Part shown: one piece after another, positions 6,900 through 8,215 of the stretch
Numbering within the stretch: the first letter of the stretch is position 1
Layout of the letters: every line of letters starts with the position of its first letter
DNA from: Parachlamydiales bacterium
GTDB taxonomy: Bacteria; Chlamydiota; Chlamydiia; Chlamydiales; SM23-39
Direction: 5' to 3'
Assembly (NCBI GenBank): GCA_003151315.1
Contig: PLXF01000041.1
Span: forward strand, 12,295-20,509
DNA length: 8,215 nt
Translations under genes and position numbers: made by a program
Notes under the pieces: generated by a model
Told to the model about the DNA's origin: nothing
What the model saw: the letters and a program-made list of their open reading frames with translations, nothing else
Database searches by the model: none

Positions 6900-7607
6900 T
6901 TATTTCTCGAAGGCCATGGAATCTTCGCGGAAGCGATAGCCGACGCCACGGACGGTATCGATCCAGTCAAAAGTGGGGCCTAGTTTTTTGCGGAGCGAGG
7001 CGATATGGACGTCAATGTTCCGATCCACGATAAAGGCATCGTCGTTATTGATGTCATCGAGCAATTGGTTTCGAGTAAGGACCTTTCCTCGGTTAGTTAC
7101 GAGGCGGCGCAAAATTCCGAACTCAGAGAGGGTAAGAGGGATCATCCGTTCCCCTTGTCGGAGGATATAACGGTCGATTTCTAAGAGGAAATCGCCGAAT
7201 TTTACGGAGCGGGTGATTTTTTCAGGCTCTTTTCCTCGGCGCAAAATCGCTTTAATTCGGGAGAATAGAACTTTAGGAGAAAAAGGTTTAGCTACATAAT
7301 CGTCTGCACCCAGTTCGAGTCCTAAAACGACATCGAGCTCTTCCCCTTTAGCGGAGAGGATGACGACGGGGATATTTTTTAAGTCAGGAGTGCTTTTCAT
7401 TTTCCGGCAGACGTCGAGGCCGTTTTCTCCGGGAAGCATAATATCTAGGATAACGAGATCGGGTTTTTCCCTTTCGATCGCTCGGTAGCCATTGATTCCA
7501 TCCACTTCAACATGCAGTTTATATCCGGAAATTTCCGCCTGTAATTTGATCAAGGCTGCGATGTCTTCTTCGTCTTCAATTAATAATACCCGTTTCTTTT
7601 GTCCCAT
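6900..7607 (-). CDS. OmpR/PhoB-family response regulator, ChxR-like with intact receiver
   Basis: This 235-residue two-domain transcription factor is cytoplasmic. Receiver domain (5-122): acidic pocket E11/D12, phospho-acceptor D55 in LVILDIMLPG, switch S85 in ILSAK, and K107 in VAKPF are all present, so it should be phosphorylated by a kinase. Winged-helix domain (135-228): LTLSEFGILRRL at 158-169, recognition-helix region VDRNIDVHIASLRKKLG at 194-210, and the wing TVRGVGYRF at 218-226. The DNA-binding half resembles, from memory, chlamydial ChxR (GIL-RL, R-N-DVHIASLRKKLG, RGVGY-F). ChxR itself has lost the phosphorylation residues, so this may be a canonical relative. The ATG at 7607 has a strong ribosome binding site, AAGGGGG, 6 bases upstream. 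No histidine kinase is adjacent. The gene follows murI by 74 bases and is probably followed by the inverted repeat at 6866-6890. Repeats in front of it may be autoregulatory. The family is certain; ChxR orthology is likely but unproven. Confidence 0.95.
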   Translation of the reverse strand: MGQKKRVLLIEDEEDIAALIKLQAEISGYKLHVEVDGINGYRAIEREKPDLVILDIMLPGENGLDVCRKMKSTPDLKNIPVVILSAKGEELDVVLGLELGADDYVAKPFSPKVLFSRIKAILRRGKEPEKITRSVKFGDFLLEIDRYILRQGERMIPLTLSEFGILRRLVTNRGKVLTRNQLLDDINNDDAFIVDRNIDVHIASLRKKLGPTFDWIDTVRGVGYRFREDSMAFEK

Positions 7608-7642
7608 TCTCTACCCCCTTCAGATAAAATACCTGCATGGTC

Positions 7643-7668
7643 AAGATATTTTCATGGATTGATATTTT
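7643..7668. repeat. GATATTTT direct repeat upstream of the response regulator
   Basis: GATATTTT occurs at 7645-7652 and again at 7661-7668 on the plus strand, 16 bases apart, in the 74-base gap between murI and the response regulator. TTGACC (minus strand, about 7637-7642) lies next to it, but no -10 box at normal spacing was found. OmpR-family proteins bind tandem direct repeats, so this is a possible operator. The A/T-rich setting makes chance likely. Confidence 0.25.
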
Positions 7669-7681
7669 TTGCAATCTTTTA

Positions 7682-8215
7682 TCAGGTTATTGTAGGCAAA
7701 AAAAGAGAAGGGATAAAAATCTTTCGGATTCGGTCAAATTTTTCAATACAGTCAGTTGCGTAAAATTGGTATTTAGGTGGGGTAATTTGCCAGTTGAGAA
7801 GAGACAAGGCAGAGAGCTGGGCTTGTACTTGTTCGGCACATTTTTCTGCGGGTTCAATGAGAATGGTATCTTGTCCCACAATTTCCTGGATTAAGGGTCG
7901 GATCAGAGGGTAATGGGTACAGGCGAGTAGTGCTGCGTCGATCTTGGCCGTTTGCAGGGGGGCTAGATAGTGCTCTGCGATGAGCCTGGTGCTTAGATGG
8001 TCAATCAGCCCTTCTTCGATCAACGGAGCGAAAAGGGGGCATGCGATCGGGAAGATGGCTGTTTGGGGATAAGTATTAGTGATCATTTGTTGATAGACGC
8101 CTGAACGGATGGTCGCCTCGGTCGCTAAAATTGCCACTCGTCCTGTCTTTGTCGTCTTCATCAGAAGGTCAAATCCAGGCTCGATGACGTTGATGATGGG
8201 GATAGAGATGGCTGC
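7682..8215 (-). CDS. murI: Glutamate racemase, C-terminal part
   Basis: The window edge cuts this gene, and 177 C-terminal residues are visible. The enzyme interconverts L- and D-glutamate, supplying D-Glu for the peptidoglycan stem peptide in the cytoplasm. The reading frame runs open to the edge and begins with IPIINVIEPG (from about 8203), a hallmark segment of MurI. The second catalytic Cys lies in ALLACTHYPL (Cys codon at 7919-7921). FYATD followed by an EKF-type helix is the usual C-terminus. The first catalytic Cys (in a VACNTAS-like motif) and about 90 residues lie beyond the window. An internal ATG at 8161 is not the real start, because conserved sequence continues upstream of it. 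It ends 74 bases before the response regulator and may be cotranscribed with it. Chlamydiaceae lack murI and are reported to use DapF for this reaction, so its presence points to an environmental lineage. Confidence 0.95.
   Translation of the reverse strand, partial: AAISIPIINVIEPGFDLLMKTTKTGRVAILATEATIRSGVYQQMITNTYPQTAIFPIACPLFAPLIEEGLIDHLSTRLIAEHYLAPLQTAKIDAALLACTHYPLIRPLIQEIVGQDTILIEPAEKCAEQVQAQLSALSLLNWQITPPKYQFYATDCIEKFDRIRKIFIPSLFLPTIT

Noticed and set aside
7637..7894. Plus-strand open frame of 85 codons crossing the murI 3' end
   Set aside because: It is antisense to conserved MurI sequence and has no ribosome binding site or recognisable domain.

Overview
The window looks like chromosomal DNA of an environmental chlamydia (Parachlamydiales type, outside the family Chlamydiaceae). 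The main clue is the response regulator at 6900-7607. Its DNA-binding half closely resembles, from memory, the chlamydial regulator ChxR, including a shared NIDVHIASLRKKLG-like stretch. A glutamate racemase gene beside it argues against Chlamydiaceae, which lack murI. This placement is inference and no database search was possible. All seven genes lie on the minus strand, so they are described here from the right edge leftwards. No RNA gene, mobile element or CRISPR array was seen.

Right end (6900-8215): the 3' part of murI (glutamate racemase, cut by the window edge), then 74 bases on an OmpR/PhoB-type response regulator with all receiver phosphorylation residues intact. No histidine kinase lies in the window. 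A 195-216 base gap (6684-6899) follows, with two strong hairpins and a likely promoter.

Middle (5117-6683): a two-gene unit. The first gene encodes a small glycine-zipper lipoprotein with a duplicated C-terminal helical motif. The second, after a 10-base gap, encodes an inner-membrane protein with a transmembrane hairpin and C-terminal tetratricopeptide (TPR) repeats. A 197-base gap (about 4920-5116) carries palindromes, a direct repeat and a good -10 box.

Left (45-4904): a tightly packed three-gene operon. It encodes a large exported TPR protein, then a membrane-anchored von Willebrand factor A (VWA) protein, then the 16S rRNA methyltransferase RsmD. Both junctions overlap (14 and 4 bases), which suggests translational coupling. 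The TPR and VWA proteins probably meet in the periplasm. The VWA protein is the most unusual item. Its N-terminal membrane anchor carries a TonB/TolA-like SxxxH motif followed by a long Ser/Pro-rich linker, but where TonB has its C-terminal domain it has an inter-alpha-trypsin-inhibitor-type VWA domain with a degraded metal site. This suggests an energised or force-transmitting envelope complex, as yet undescribed as far as I can tell.
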